From assembly GCA_030425685.1 (NCBI GenBank), contig JAUIAD010000007.1:78978-142977 (forward strand): a DNA stretch of 64,000 nucleotides, given 5' to 3'. The DNA comes from Gammaproteobacteria bacterium. GTDB lineage: Bacteria > Pseudomonadota > Gammaproteobacteria > Coxiellales > Coxiellaceae. Shown here piece by piece: positions 17,852-26,220 of the stretch; the first letter of the stretch is position 1, and every line of letters begins with the position of its first letter. Made by a program: the position numbers and the translations under genes. A model generated the notes under the pieces. That model saw only the letters and a list, made by a program, of their open reading frames with translations. It did not search any database and was not told the DNA's origin.

Positions 17852-18454
17852 CTATGCATCCATAGGTTCCATATCTCTTTGACGTGCTGTATCTGATTTT
17901 TGCGTATTAGCTTGCGAATATTTACCAAGTTTTTCTTTAATGGCTTGGCTATCCATATCAATACTACCTTTGAACTCAGCACCATCATCAATAGCAATTC
18001 GCGGAGAAACAATATTTCCTAACACTTTACCATTTTTACGCAGCGTGACGTGATTCGCATATAAATCGCCAACAACTTCACCTTCAACCGCTATACATTG
18101 GGCAATAACATTTGCTTCGACACGCCCCGTGCGACCAACTACCAAGTTATTATTTTTTAAAATAACTTCGCCTTTAATAGTTCCAAGCATAGTAACGTCT
18201 TCATCACCGGATAACGTGCCTTGGATATTAACGGAACGTCCAATGGTAGAAAGAGGGCGGGCTTGCGAAGCTTGAGCACCGTGTGCATTGGCATTGGTTG
18301 CGTTAGCACTGGCTGCTGTCGCTTGTGCACGGTGGCTAGCTTGAGTCGCTGAGGAATGATGGAAAGACTGGCCTTCTTCATCCGTTGAAACCTCAGGCAG
18401 ATTTTCGAAATTACTAATTCTAGATTCTGAATCGTTTCGTTTTCCCCAGTTCAT
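17852..18454 (-). CDS. Bactofilin (polymer-forming cytoskeletal protein)
   Basis: A 200-residue bactofilin. The beta-helical DUF583 core covers about residues 72-170, with recurrent turns such as IQGTLSGDEDVTMLGTIKGEV and AVEGEVVGDLYANHVTLRKNG. The flanks are disordered: the N-terminal part is rich in Ala, Gln, Ser and His (ATQASHRAQATAASANATNA), and a short charged tail follows the core. Bactofilins self-assemble without nucleotide and localise wall enzymes. The ATG follows GGAGAG. Monocistronic, with a good terminator. Confidence 0.93.
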   Translation of the reverse strand: MNWGKRNDSESRISNFENLPEVSTDEEGQSFHHSSATQASHRAQATAASANATNANAHGAQASQARPLSTIGRSVNIQGTLSGDEDVTMLGTIKGEVILKNNNLVVGRTGRVEANVIAQCIAVEGEVVGDLYANHVTLRKNGKVLGNIVSPRIAIDDGAEFKGSIDMDSQAIKEKLGKYSQANTQKSDTARQRDMEPMDA

Positions 18455-18627
18455 GCAATACTCTCCTTGTTTGATTGCGCATAATGGTATAAGTCCATCA
18501 TTTATTTTAAGAAAAATATAAGCTCATGTCTATAAGAGTCGCACAGGTAAATACTCTAGAGTATTAAAATAGAAAAATATAGGCCATTTTGTGCTACATT
18601 TACAATGAAATCATAAAGAAAGAGAGC

Positions 18628-18789
18628 ATGGCTATGATGGTGCTATTATTTGTGCTTATAGGTTTAACAGTTATTGCTGTCTATCTAGCCTGGTACAAAT
18701 TATCCATTTTTGGTTTTTTTCTAACGTTTGTAATCGCCGTAATCTGGTTTGCACATCATGCAACAGATAAGCTTAATATCCAATTGTAA
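18628..18789 (+). CDS. Small membrane protein, DUF5993-like
   Basis: A 53-residue protein made of two hydrophobic helices, MMVLLFVLIGLTVIAVYLAW and FGFFLTFVIAVIWFAHHATD. The start at 18628 follows AAAGAGAGC; an in-frame upstream codon at 18589 adds a polar leader without a ribosome site. Its size, the terminal HHATDKLNIQL and its place 12 bases before a DsbB-like gene match the DUF5993 proteins that accompany such genes. It may be a subunit or chaperone of the oxidase. Confidence 0.75.
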   Translation: MAMMVLLFVLIGLTVIAVYLAWYKLSIFGFFLTFVIAVIWFAHHATDKLNIQL

Positions 18790-18801
18790 GTAGGGTTGAC
18801 G

Positions 18802-19332
18802 ATGAAGCTTTCTATATTTAAAGACATAAATGTTATTGACACCTTTGCCATTATTGTTATTTTATTGGTAGCATTTTTCTTTCAGTTTGCTTATCACGAA
18901 TTGCCTTGCCCTTTATGCCTTTTACAACGTGTTGGCCTATTGTTGATAAGCATAGGTTTTGTAATGAATTTAAGATTTGGTTTTAAAGCTCGACATTATG
19001 CTTTTTCATTATTAGCTGCTGTTTATACGGCAGCAGTTTCTATGCGGCAGATACTTTTGCATATTGAGCCGGCTAGTGGTGCGTATGGTGATCCCTTTTT
19101 AGGATTACATCTTTATACGTGGGTATTTATTGTAAGTATTATCTATATTGTTTGGACGGCATTTGTGTTAATGTTTTCAAATCAGTTTAAACTTTCATAT
19201 AAAGAACCTACCAGCAAATCACTTAAAATACTGATTACGGCTGTCTTTGTGCTTTTGATCATTCTTTGTTTTGCTAATGCAGCAACTGCTTTTTTTGAGT
19301 GTGGGCTTCATCAATGCCCTGACAACCCTTAG
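18802..19332 (+). CDS. DsbB-family disulfide oxidoreductase, five-helix variant
   Basis: A 176-residue inner-membrane protein. The first periplasmic loop holds the DsbB active site CPLCLLQR (Cys36, Cys39). Helices lie near residues 11-31, 45-58, 69-90, 110-130 and 143-164. In canonical DsbB the second cysteine pair lies in the loop between helices 3 and 4, but here that loop (IEPASGAYGDPFLGLHLY) has none. Instead Cys167 and Cys172 occur in the C-terminal tail CGLHQCPDNP, after a fifth helix that would place the tail in the periplasm. It would pass electrons from a DsbA-like thiol oxidase to quinone. No dsbA is in this window. The start is ATG at 18802. Confidence 0.85.
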   Translation: MKLSIFKDINVIDTFAIIVILLVAFFFQFAYHELPCPLCLLQRVGLLLISIGFVMNLRFGFKARHYAFSLLAAVYTAAVSMRQILLHIEPASGAYGDPFLGLHLYTWVFIVSIIYIVWTAFVLMFSNQFKLSYKEPTSKSLKILITAVFVLLIILCFANAATAFFECGLHQCPDNP

Positions 19333-19493
19333 CGTTTTTAATAATAATTCTCTAAATTTTTTTGCGTAAGCCACTGCAAAATATTCTCTCTTTAATTCGA
19401 AAATTAATTTATTATTAATGCGCAATATAAGACTTTTTTAATAACTGATCGTTATACTACCATTTTATTTTAATAGCAAAAAAGGATAGGTTA

Positions 19494-20861
19494 ATGAGAA
19501 AAGCAGATATGCAAAAAGCGTTTGCACAACTACAGCAAATGGACCCTCAACAAATGGCGATGATGGCACAAGCTTTTCAGGGCATGATGGGGAATGCCTT
19601 GGAAACGGCGCTAGCCCCCCAACTTGAAAAAGCCAAGGACAAACTTGAAAACACATACTCTTTTTCATCACAAAAAAATATCCAAGTTCTTCAAGTACGA
19701 CGTGCTATAGAATTAGAGAAAAAGGGCCTTCCTCAAGAAGCTATACAAAAAGCACTTGCATGTATTGATAAGCATCAACGCGCTGCTGTAGAAAAAGGTT
19801 TAAAATTAAGCGAGGCAGCATTGAAGAGCGACATGAGCTCGGTGCAACGAATCAACCAAGAGATTGCAGACATTAATCGTCAAATGGAAAACGAAATAAA
19901 AGCTATTGCCGAGGGCGGGGTACGCGAGCAAAAACAAGGAAAGCGCGATGATGCAAATGCAAAAATTTCTGGTAAAACAAAAGAAGCGACTAAAACCCCA
20001 CAGGACAAACCAAGTCAAGACAAGCGCACCAAACAAAAAAATAAGCGAAAAAATAGGCGTTTGCAGGATATGTTTGCAGCAGCGTTAGCAAGAGATGAGC
20101 CAGAAAGTAATGCTAGTGATTACAAACAGAATTCACGAAACGCTATCGGAAGTTCATCTGCCTCTACAGACACACAAGCTCAAAGCTCTGATAAAATCGA
20201 GCTATCGCCTAATACAAAGAAGATTGATGAACTAGATAAACAAATTATAGGATCACAGGAAATAAATAACAGTCCAAATGCAGGTATGCGCAATTTAGAT
20301 GGAGAATTACTAAGCGCATCAGCAATAGAATCAAAAAAAAGTGAGGAGAAAACGTTAGATGCGGATGTTTTGCAAAGAATGCTTCCAGACATGCAATTCG
20401 CAGCTCAACAACTACCTCAACAAAAGCCTAACCAGCAAGCTATGCAGAAGGGTAAAAGCGGATCTTCTTTATTAGCTTGGGTCGCCTCTGCCGGTATAGT
20501 GGGCGGTGGTTTTTTGATAGGTAAGTTAGCTTGGTATACTCCTAGTTTCGCACTAGGAATATTTGATGAAATATTACAAGGTATCGACTCTGTATATGAG
20601 TATATTATGTTTAACCCACGCTTGGTTGGAGATTTTGAAGCGTCAGACTTAATGACGTTAATTACTGCATATACTCTTCTCTATCTAGCAAAATATGCAA
20701 TAGTAGATCCTACTATCACGACGGCAGGAAAAGTTAGCACCTGGATACAAGGTACTCACAAAGCATATAAATCAATGAGTACGCTTTTTAATGGAATAAA
20801 TCATCCTCAGCCTGCTTCAGACGATACGGATCCTACTAATAACGTTGTTCCTCAGCAATAA
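19494..20861 (+). CDS. Hypothetical Gln/Lys-rich protein with C-terminal membrane helices
   Basis: A 455-residue protein of unknown family. Residues 1-110 are helical, beginning with Met/Gln repeats (MDPQQMAMMAQAFQGMMG) and likely coiled coil. Residues 130-310 are very polar, rich in Lys, Gln, Ser and Asn, and probably disordered. Two hydrophobic segments near residues 325-350 (LLAWVASAGIVGGGFLIG) and 385-405 (LMTLITAYTLLYLAKYAIV) suggest membrane insertion. AGGATAGG precedes the ATG. It ends at a strong bidirectional terminator. Similar layout to the proteins at 5051 and 40908 (polar or coiled N-terminus, late helices) without clear sequence identity. Confidence 0.75.
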   Translation: MRKADMQKAFAQLQQMDPQQMAMMAQAFQGMMGNALETALAPQLEKAKDKLENTYSFSSQKNIQVLQVRRAIELEKKGLPQEAIQKALACIDKHQRAAVEKGLKLSEAALKSDMSSVQRINQEIADINRQMENEIKAIAEGGVREQKQGKRDDANAKISGKTKEATKTPQDKPSQDKRTKQKNKRKNRRLQDMFAAALARDEPESNASDYKQNSRNAIGSSSASTDTQAQSSDKIELSPNTKKIDELDKQIIGSQEINNSPNAGMRNLDGELLSASAIESKKSEEKTLDADVLQRMLPDMQFAAQQLPQQKPNQQAMQKGKSGSSLLAWVASAGIVGGGFLIGKLAWYTPSFALGIFDEILQGIDSVYEYIMFNPRLVGDFEASDLMTLITAYTLLYLAKYAIVDPTITTAGKVSTWIQGTHKAYKSMSTLFNGINHPQPASDDTDPTNNVVPQQ

Positions 20862-20866
20862 ATAAA

Positions 20867-20892
20867 GGGGCACAGAAAATACACTGTGCCCT
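20867..20892. terminator. Bidirectional terminator between two large hypothetical genes
   Basis: GGGCACAG at 20868-20875 pairs with CTGTGCCC at 20884-20891 across an 8-base loop. AATAAA precedes and TATATTT follows, so it can end transcripts from both convergent genes. Confidence 0.8.
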
Positions 20893-20900
20893 ATATTTAA

Positions 20901-23099
20901 CTATTGCAATACACAGCCAATCCCTTGTTTATCCGCGTCACTAGCTGTATTTTTACTTCCTATATCGCTTGCGACAGAATTTCCGCGTTGCCTTAAAGCG
21001 CTATCAGCAAACAAGGCAGAAGGCTGCTGCGAAACACTTACATGAATCCCCATATCTTTTTTTACGGTCGCCGGTATATGATCCGCAAAAGCAGGGTGTT
21101 CATTTGTAGTTGCGTGTAAAACTTCAAGCTCTCTTTTATAGCTGTTTTTAAATACAGCGCTTTTACTCATAAAAACAAGCATATCAAAATAAGGGTTGCA
21201 GCCATCTTCAATGGGAAACTGACAGTTGTAAAATTCAAGAATGCGAAAGTCTCGATCCCCTTTATCATTTATAACTAAATGAGCTGCATTAGGACACTCT
21301 TTTTTAAAAGCTGCTAATTCACTTTGCCAACTCTTTTGCGAACCTTTAATTTCATTTCCTACATCTGCATTGGGCACCTGCATAAAAACACATGTATTGC
21401 CAATTGTCCTAGTAAAGCGCATAAGTACCGGCAAGCTGGTTGAGCATGCTTGCGATATTAATTCCTGCTGGATTATAGCTGGTAGTGATGCCCCATGATC
21501 AACATTAAGCCCCCCGTATTGGGCGGTGCGACATATATTGTCTAGAACAATCAACATTTCATCATATTTTTCTTTACAACTTTTATGTATCAAACTTTTA
21601 TAGGGGGTCATTTTTGCCAGCAAAACAACTTGCACATAATAAAACATAAATTTTTTCATTGTTAGTATGCTCTTGTCGTAAGCCTTGTTGTCTTTGAAGC
21701 TTTTGAGAAGAGCAGTCTGCTGATAAGTAAAAATTACTTGTAGTAATAATGGAAGTTGTTGGACAGGACTTTTATCCGTTGGCGCGCTGCTTGAAATTTT
21801 GCTCTTTAACTCTTTAAAACGATCAGCCGTTGAAGAAATGATATTATCAATTAATTCAATAATAAAAACATCTATATCATCGTCGCTTTTCCCAATAGCT
21901 TTAAGAATTGGCACCAAGAAATCTTCACAAAGGCCTACTGTCAATTTTTTATAAAAATTTTCTTTTGCATGATCAATAGCAAGCATTAAAGGGTCTAAAT
22001 ATTTAATAGGGGCATTAGCCTCCCTTAGCGAAAAATGGGTAAAGTAACGCTCGGCTAGCTTTATTGAGACTGCTGAGAATACCGGTTCTGATAAATAATC
22101 ACGCCCCCAAAGTGAGTCTTTTTCAATGCAAAAACTATGCGCCGCACTGATGCTATGCAAATAAGGATACATGATACGCTGCAAAAAATATTGAGAAACA
22201 TTATCTCTTTCAGCCATTATTGTATCGATACGCTTAGCAAGATCGCTCTCGTTATCCTGCAAATGTTGTCGAATGTTGATAAAAGCAATAACACAGGCTA
22301 GCAAACATTCAGTAGCGAGAATTCCCCATTGATCAAGTTTAGCGTACGTGACTAAAGCAAGCATTAGAAGCCCGTAAAAGAATAGCTTAGACTTTTCTGT
22401 TATAAGTTCTATGCTTCTTTTTTTATGAATTCTCTGATGTGTATCTAAAAGACTTGTGTAAGCGCGATCATAAGGACAATTACTCAATTCTTTACAAGTT
22501 TTACTGGCCTCTTTATAAAACTTTCGTAACCCTTCATCATGTGTCGCACAAAACAATCGAATGATTTCTGCATCTTTTTCAAGAAGCAAACTATTCTGTG
22601 ACCACTTTATCTTTTCTGGTGGAGTATAAAAAATATTGATCCATGTTTTTTCATTACTTAAAATACTTTGATCTGAAAAAACGGCGAATAACTCGTAACA
22701 ATCACCGCTAAATGAAAGCACGTTAGGGTTGGAGTAAATAATTTCTTTAATTCTTTTCACAGAATCATAAAGCTTAGCTCTATTATTGGGTTTGTGATTG
22801 TTTGCGGAAATAATAAAGGAAGTGTTGTCGCCAACTTCTACATGTTTTAATTCATTATAGCTAGCAACTGTTGCTTTGTGTTCTTCCACTAATGCAGCAT
22901 TATCGGGGCTAGCGTCGGCAAAAGATGATACCACTGAAGTTTTAAATTGTACTTTTTGATGATGTTTAAAAACGCTTGTTTCAGTTTCTCGCTTTACTCT
23001 ATCCCCCGCAGCATCACTCGTAACACTAGCGGTTATTATCACCCCATGTTTTGCTTGATTGGCTAGGTGCATTTCAGCAATTTTTAGACCTGTTGGCAT
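20901..23099 (-). CDS. Large hypothetical protein, two central membrane helices
   Basis: A 732-residue protein that I cannot assign. The ATG at 23099 is preferred to the one at 23105 because AAGGAG then sits at normal spacing. The N-terminal 230 residues are soluble. A paired hydrophobic segment follows at about residues 235-280 (FFYGLLMLALVTYAKL and ATECLLACVIAFINI). The remaining 450 residues are mostly helical, with scattered cysteines. The last 50 residues are polar, ending KQGIGCVLQ. The two-helix hairpin inside a large soluble protein resembles host-membrane effectors, but no motif proves this. A 190-bp AT-rich gap lies upstream. Confidence 0.75.
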   Translation of the reverse strand: MPTGLKIAEMHLANQAKHGVIITASVTSDAAGDRVKRETETSVFKHHQKVQFKTSVVSSFADASPDNAALVEEHKATVASYNELKHVEVGDNTSFIISANNHKPNNRAKLYDSVKRIKEIIYSNPNVLSFSGDCYELFAVFSDQSILSNEKTWINIFYTPPEKIKWSQNSLLLEKDAEIIRLFCATHDEGLRKFYKEASKTCKELSNCPYDRAYTSLLDTHQRIHKKRSIELITEKSKLFFYGLLMLALVTYAKLDQWGILATECLLACVIAFINIRQHLQDNESDLAKRIDTIMAERDNVSQYFLQRIMYPYLHSISAAHSFCIEKDSLWGRDYLSEPVFSAVSIKLAERYFTHFSLREANAPIKYLDPLMLAIDHAKENFYKKLTVGLCEDFLVPILKAIGKSDDDIDVFIIELIDNIISSTADRFKELKSKISSSAPTDKSPVQQLPLLLQVIFTYQQTALLKSFKDNKAYDKSILTMKKFMFYYVQVVLLAKMTPYKSLIHKSCKEKYDEMLIVLDNICRTAQYGGLNVDHGASLPAIIQQELISQACSTSLPVLMRFTRTIGNTCVFMQVPNADVGNEIKGSQKSWQSELAAFKKECPNAAHLVINDKGDRDFRILEFYNCQFPIEDGCNPYFDMLVFMSKSAVFKNSYKRELEVLHATTNEHPAFADHIPATVKKDMGIHVSVSQQPSALFADSALRQRGNSVASDIGSKNTASDADKQGIGCVLQ

Positions 23100-23296
23100 A
23101 ACCATGCTCCTTATAAAATATTTCCTAAGAAGCTACCATAACAATTTTTTGTTAAATTAAAATTAAACAAGGTTAATGTTTAATGAAAAAAACTATAAAA
23201 AAATAAATATTTACAAGAGGGTGGGGAGCGAATAAAAATTACCGCAATTATTTAAAAAAACGCATAAAAATTTCCAGTTCTATTTGAAAAATAAAA

Positions 23297-24349
23297 TTAG
23301 GTTTTTTTCTGAAAAAAACCTATAGCGGCCAGTCGTTTTTTTATGCCAGGGTGAGTAGTAAATAATCCCGACAAACCACCAGAGCTAATTCCCAGACGAG
23401 AAGGGTCAAAAATATACGCCTGTTGCCTGACTGACTCATGCGCCGTTTGCCCATATTCTTGCTTGTAAAATTCACTGTTATCAGCATGGTCTTGCTGAAT
23501 TTTCATTAACGCCGAAGCAAGAGGGCGGTTGTTTCGCATTAATTCAACGCAACCAGCATCCGCCATATATTCACGTGTACGACTTAAATAAAGCATTAGT
23601 AACACAGTGATTAACGGCAAGACAAAACGCAACACCATAATGACGATAAATAAAATATTTCTACCACCGCCACCTTCACGATCATTGCTGCGACCACCGA
23701 AGAGGGCACCGTAAAATAAGATATCAACCGCCATCAACGTTATGTTACTTAATACAGAAGCAGTTAACGTTAGTTTAATATCCATATGGCGGATATGGCT
23801 AAGCTCATGTGCCATCACAGCGGTTAACTCTTCACGATTTAATTTTTCAAATAGCCCACGGGTAATGGCTACCATGGCAGATTTTTCACTGTAACCACTG
23901 GCAAAAGCATTCATATAGTTTGCTTCTATCAAAAATACTTTTGGCATATACCTTAGGCCAGCCGCGACTTTCATTTCTTCAATGACATTGTAGAGTTGTT
24001 TCTCACGCACATCTTGCGCCGTCTCTGGCGTGATTTGTCGATACTCGGTACCGAGCAACACGATTTTATCGTGCATGGCAAAAGTAACCCAAAGCGCAAT
24101 AACTGCAACCAAACCAGCGATCAAGGTGGCGATTGGTGTGATCTGAAAAGTGAGTAGGGCGTGTGCAATAACACCAAGCGGAACAGTAGGGTAGGTACCT
24201 GAGCGCCAATAAAGATCGATAAGAAAACCAACGCCCAAATAAATAACAATAAAGCTAAAAATAACCCAGAATGTGCGTCGTCGATTTTTCTTTAAAGAAG
24301 ATCGCCAATCAACACTTTTCTGCTTAAAACCTTCTAATGGATCGCTCAT
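23297..24349 (-). CDS. M48 family membrane metalloprotease (HtpX-like)
   Basis: A 350-residue zinc protease in the inner membrane. The catalytic motif is HELSH in TAVMAHELSHIRHMD near residue 178, with the downstream zinc ligand Glu in TREYMADAGCVELM. Four hydrophobic helices occur: two at the N-terminus (WVIFSFIVIYLGVGFLIDLY, then one near residues 70-90) and two after the zinc site. The start at 24349 gives MSDPLEGF and is more plausible than 24388. It follows a LemA gene by about 60 bp, a common pairing for this subfamily. The role is presumably membrane protein quality control; the substrate is unknown. Confidence 0.9.
   Translation of the reverse strand: MSDPLEGFKQKSVDWRSSLKKNRRRTFWVIFSFIVIYLGVGFLIDLYWRSGTYPTVPLGVIAHALLTFQITPIATLIAGLVAVIALWVTFAMHDKIVLLGTEYRQITPETAQDVREKQLYNVIEEMKVAAGLRYMPKVFLIEANYMNAFASGYSEKSAMVAITRGLFEKLNREELTAVMAHELSHIRHMDIKLTLTASVLSNITLMAVDILFYGALFGGRSNDREGGGGRNILFIVIMVLRFVLPLITVLLMLYLSRTREYMADAGCVELMRNNRPLASALMKIQQDHADNSEFYKQEYGQTAHESVRQQAYIFDPSRLGISSGGLSGLFTTHPGIKKRLAAIGFFQKKT
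23299..23321 (-). terminator. Hairpin overlapping the M48 protease stop
   Basis: AGGTTTTTTTC and GAAAAAAACCT form a perfect 11-base inverted repeat with a one-base centre, encoding the last residues of the protease. It is A/T-rich with a T-run and may act as an intragenic transcription end. Confidence 0.45.
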
Positions 24350-24409
24350 CGTAAGTTTAACTCCTTGCACAAGATAATGGATCCGCAACTCATGCTGCGG
24401 GATAACGAG

Positions 24410-24985
24410 CTAGAGTTCTACTTTATAGTCTTCTTGTTTCTTCACTTGATCATCGCTAAGTTGCCAGTAAGGGAAGTCAACGTCCAACTTACTGGAAAAC
24501 ATCGATACCACCATGGATTGAAAAACAAACTTTTTATAAGCGTTATAGCGCTCAATGCTATCGTTGTAGGCTTGTTTTGCATAGGCTAATTTGTTTTCCG
24601 TGCTGACAATTTCTTCTTGTAACTGCATAGCATTTTGATTGGCTTTTAGGTCAGGGTATTGCTCAAAAACGACATTTATACCGCCCAGAGCAGAGGAAAT
24701 TTTATTTTCAGCCTCCATACGCGTTTTGCTATCGCCTGAGGCTTTTGCTGCTTGTGCTTGATTACGTAAGGCAACAACATCTTTAAGCGTCGACTTTTCA
24801 TAATCCATGTATTTACGGACAACATTGATTAACGACTCAAACACTTTGTATCGTCTATCTAGTTGAATATCAATTTGTTTGTCGTTATTACGGATGGTTT
24901 CAATCATAGCAATGATTTTATTGTATATTCTAACAACAAAAATTGCCAAAATAATAATCAGCGCAAGGATGATAATTAGCGTCAT
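24410..24985 (-). CDS. LemA family protein
   Basis: A 191-residue membrane-anchored helical protein. One N-terminal transmembrane helix (LIIILALIIILAIFVVRIYN) is followed by the family pattern NDKQIDIQLDRRYKVFESL and, later, FEQYPDLKANQNAMQLQEEI, then RYNAYKK and the P-rich end of the fold. GAGGG precedes the ATG. The gene is upstream of and on the same strand as the M48 protease, as often seen for LemA. Its biochemical function is not established. Confidence 0.92.
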   Translation of the reverse strand: MTLIIILALIIILAIFVVRIYNKIIAMIETIRNNDKQIDIQLDRRYKVFESLINVVRKYMDYEKSTLKDVVALRNQAQAAKASGDSKTRMEAENKISSALGGINVVFEQYPDLKANQNAMQLQEEIVSTENKLAYAKQAYNDSIERYNAYKKFVFQSMVVSMFSSKLDVDFPYWQLSDDQVKKQEDYKVEL

Positions 24986-25236
24986 TTTCTAGCCCTCTTT
25001 ACCGTCTTTATGCTGATTATTATAACACATTGATGCGCTTAAAGAATGCTTAAGAATTGGCAAATGATCGACTTTGACCTTCTTCACAAACCCAATATCT
25101 CTGATAATCTTTCTTATCAGAGGTTGTATCTATTTGTGCTTCTGTATTAAGTATGAACAATCTGCTCAGAGGAACGGAGGAACTATTGATGAAAATCACC
25201 TGGAGCTGGTTTTTGCTGCATAAAGTGTTATTTCAT

Positions 25237-26211
25237 TTAATTGTAATAATTTACTGCCATCACAGCTGCAGCAAAGTTGGCGGTATTTTTGCCATAAACT
25301 GAAAACCAAGCACCAGCAATAATGCCCAACTTTCTTGAAAAGTTATACTCAATTGCTGGAGCTAAACTAAACACCTGGGCACTAACTCCACCAACCATTG
25401 CAGCAGCTCCTGAACTCGTAGTTCCGAGCGTACCACTAAACTGACTTTTAGCTTGATAGGCATAAACGATATCAAGCGCAGGCACCCAGTTTTTTGTAAT
25501 AGCAAACTCTATAGAGCCATCAATATTAAAGATATTGCCAATATCAATGATGCCATCTGTTCCTGTTCCACCTCCATACGTATTCGCATTACTCACTTTC
25601 GGAGAGCTAGGAATGACGTAAAGAAAAGTTAGGCGTGCACGTAAATAATAGGTTTGTTTAATAAGAAATGTTTTTTGAAAGTTAGCGCCAATCCCTGTTT
25701 GATACGAACCAGCGCCTATTGCATCAATACCACCATTAATAGGATTTAAATTTTGATAACGTCCAACTGGAAACTCCTCTGATATTGTAAAACGTAAATC
25801 AGGACGCCAGCCTTGCTTGTCCTCAACAAATGCTTGAAAGCCTAAAAATACAGTTGGGTCGCCAATACCTGAATAATTATTTGCAGCACTATTAATAAAG
25901 CTATAGTCGGCAATAACTTGCAGATCCATAAAGCTTGTCAGTCCTTGAGTAAAGACCATTGCAGGTGTTGTTTTAATAACCGGTGAGATTTGCTGTTTTT
26001 TGCCGTTAGTATCAAACACCCCGAACGTATCGGTCACAAAAAGATAGGGTTCATAGTTCGAATGACCAGCTGGCAATGTATGCCCTGCTTGCGCCAATAA
26101 CGGACCTGTCATCCAAGGTAAACCTAAGTAATCAGGGTCCGGCACTGCTTTTATTGAAAAGCAGCAAAAAATTAATATTACAAATAATAATTTTTTATAA
26201 ATAAACCGCAT
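25237..26211 (-). CDS. Outer-membrane transporter-like protein, paralogue 1
   Basis: A 324-residue exported protein with signal peptide MRFIYKKLLFVILIFCCFS (cleavage near KA-V at residue 23). The mature part is built of alternating amphipathic strands and ends AAAVMAVNYYN, an outer-membrane-barrel-like C-terminus. Blocks such as LPWMTGPLLAQAGHTLPAGH, FPVGRYQNLNP and YQTGIGANFQKTF are shared almost line for line with the next gene, so the two are tandem paralogues. The pattern resembles the MetA-pathway transporter-like family (PF13557), a tentative link. It begins 9 bases after its paralogue ends and lacks its own Shine-Dalgarno, so translation may be coupled. Confidence 0.75.
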   Translation of the reverse strand: MRFIYKKLLFVILIFCCFSIKAVPDPDYLGLPWMTGPLLAQAGHTLPAGHSNYEPYLFVTDTFGVFDTNGKKQQISPVIKTTPAMVFTQGLTSFMDLQVIADYSFINSAANNYSGIGDPTVFLGFQAFVEDKQGWRPDLRFTISEEFPVGRYQNLNPINGGIDAIGAGSYQTGIGANFQKTFLIKQTYYLRARLTFLYVIPSSPKVSNANTYGGGTGTDGIIDIGNIFNIDGSIEFAITKNWVPALDIVYAYQAKSQFSGTLGTTSSGAAAMVGGVSAQVFSLAPAIEYNFSRKLGIIAGAWFSVYGKNTANFAAAVMAVNYYN

Positions 26212-26220
26212 TCAGTTTGT

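Noticed and set aside
25101..25124. Perfect 9-bp stem CTCTGATAA/TTATCAGAG between the LemA and outer-membrane genes
   Set aside because: No T-run on either strand and no clear link to a gene start, so no function is assigned.
25190..25303. A 37-codon plus-strand frame with CGGAGG upstream, starting MKITWSWFLLHK
   Set aside because: It runs into the 3' end of the outer-membrane protein gene and has no family pattern; the good ribosome site alone is not enough.
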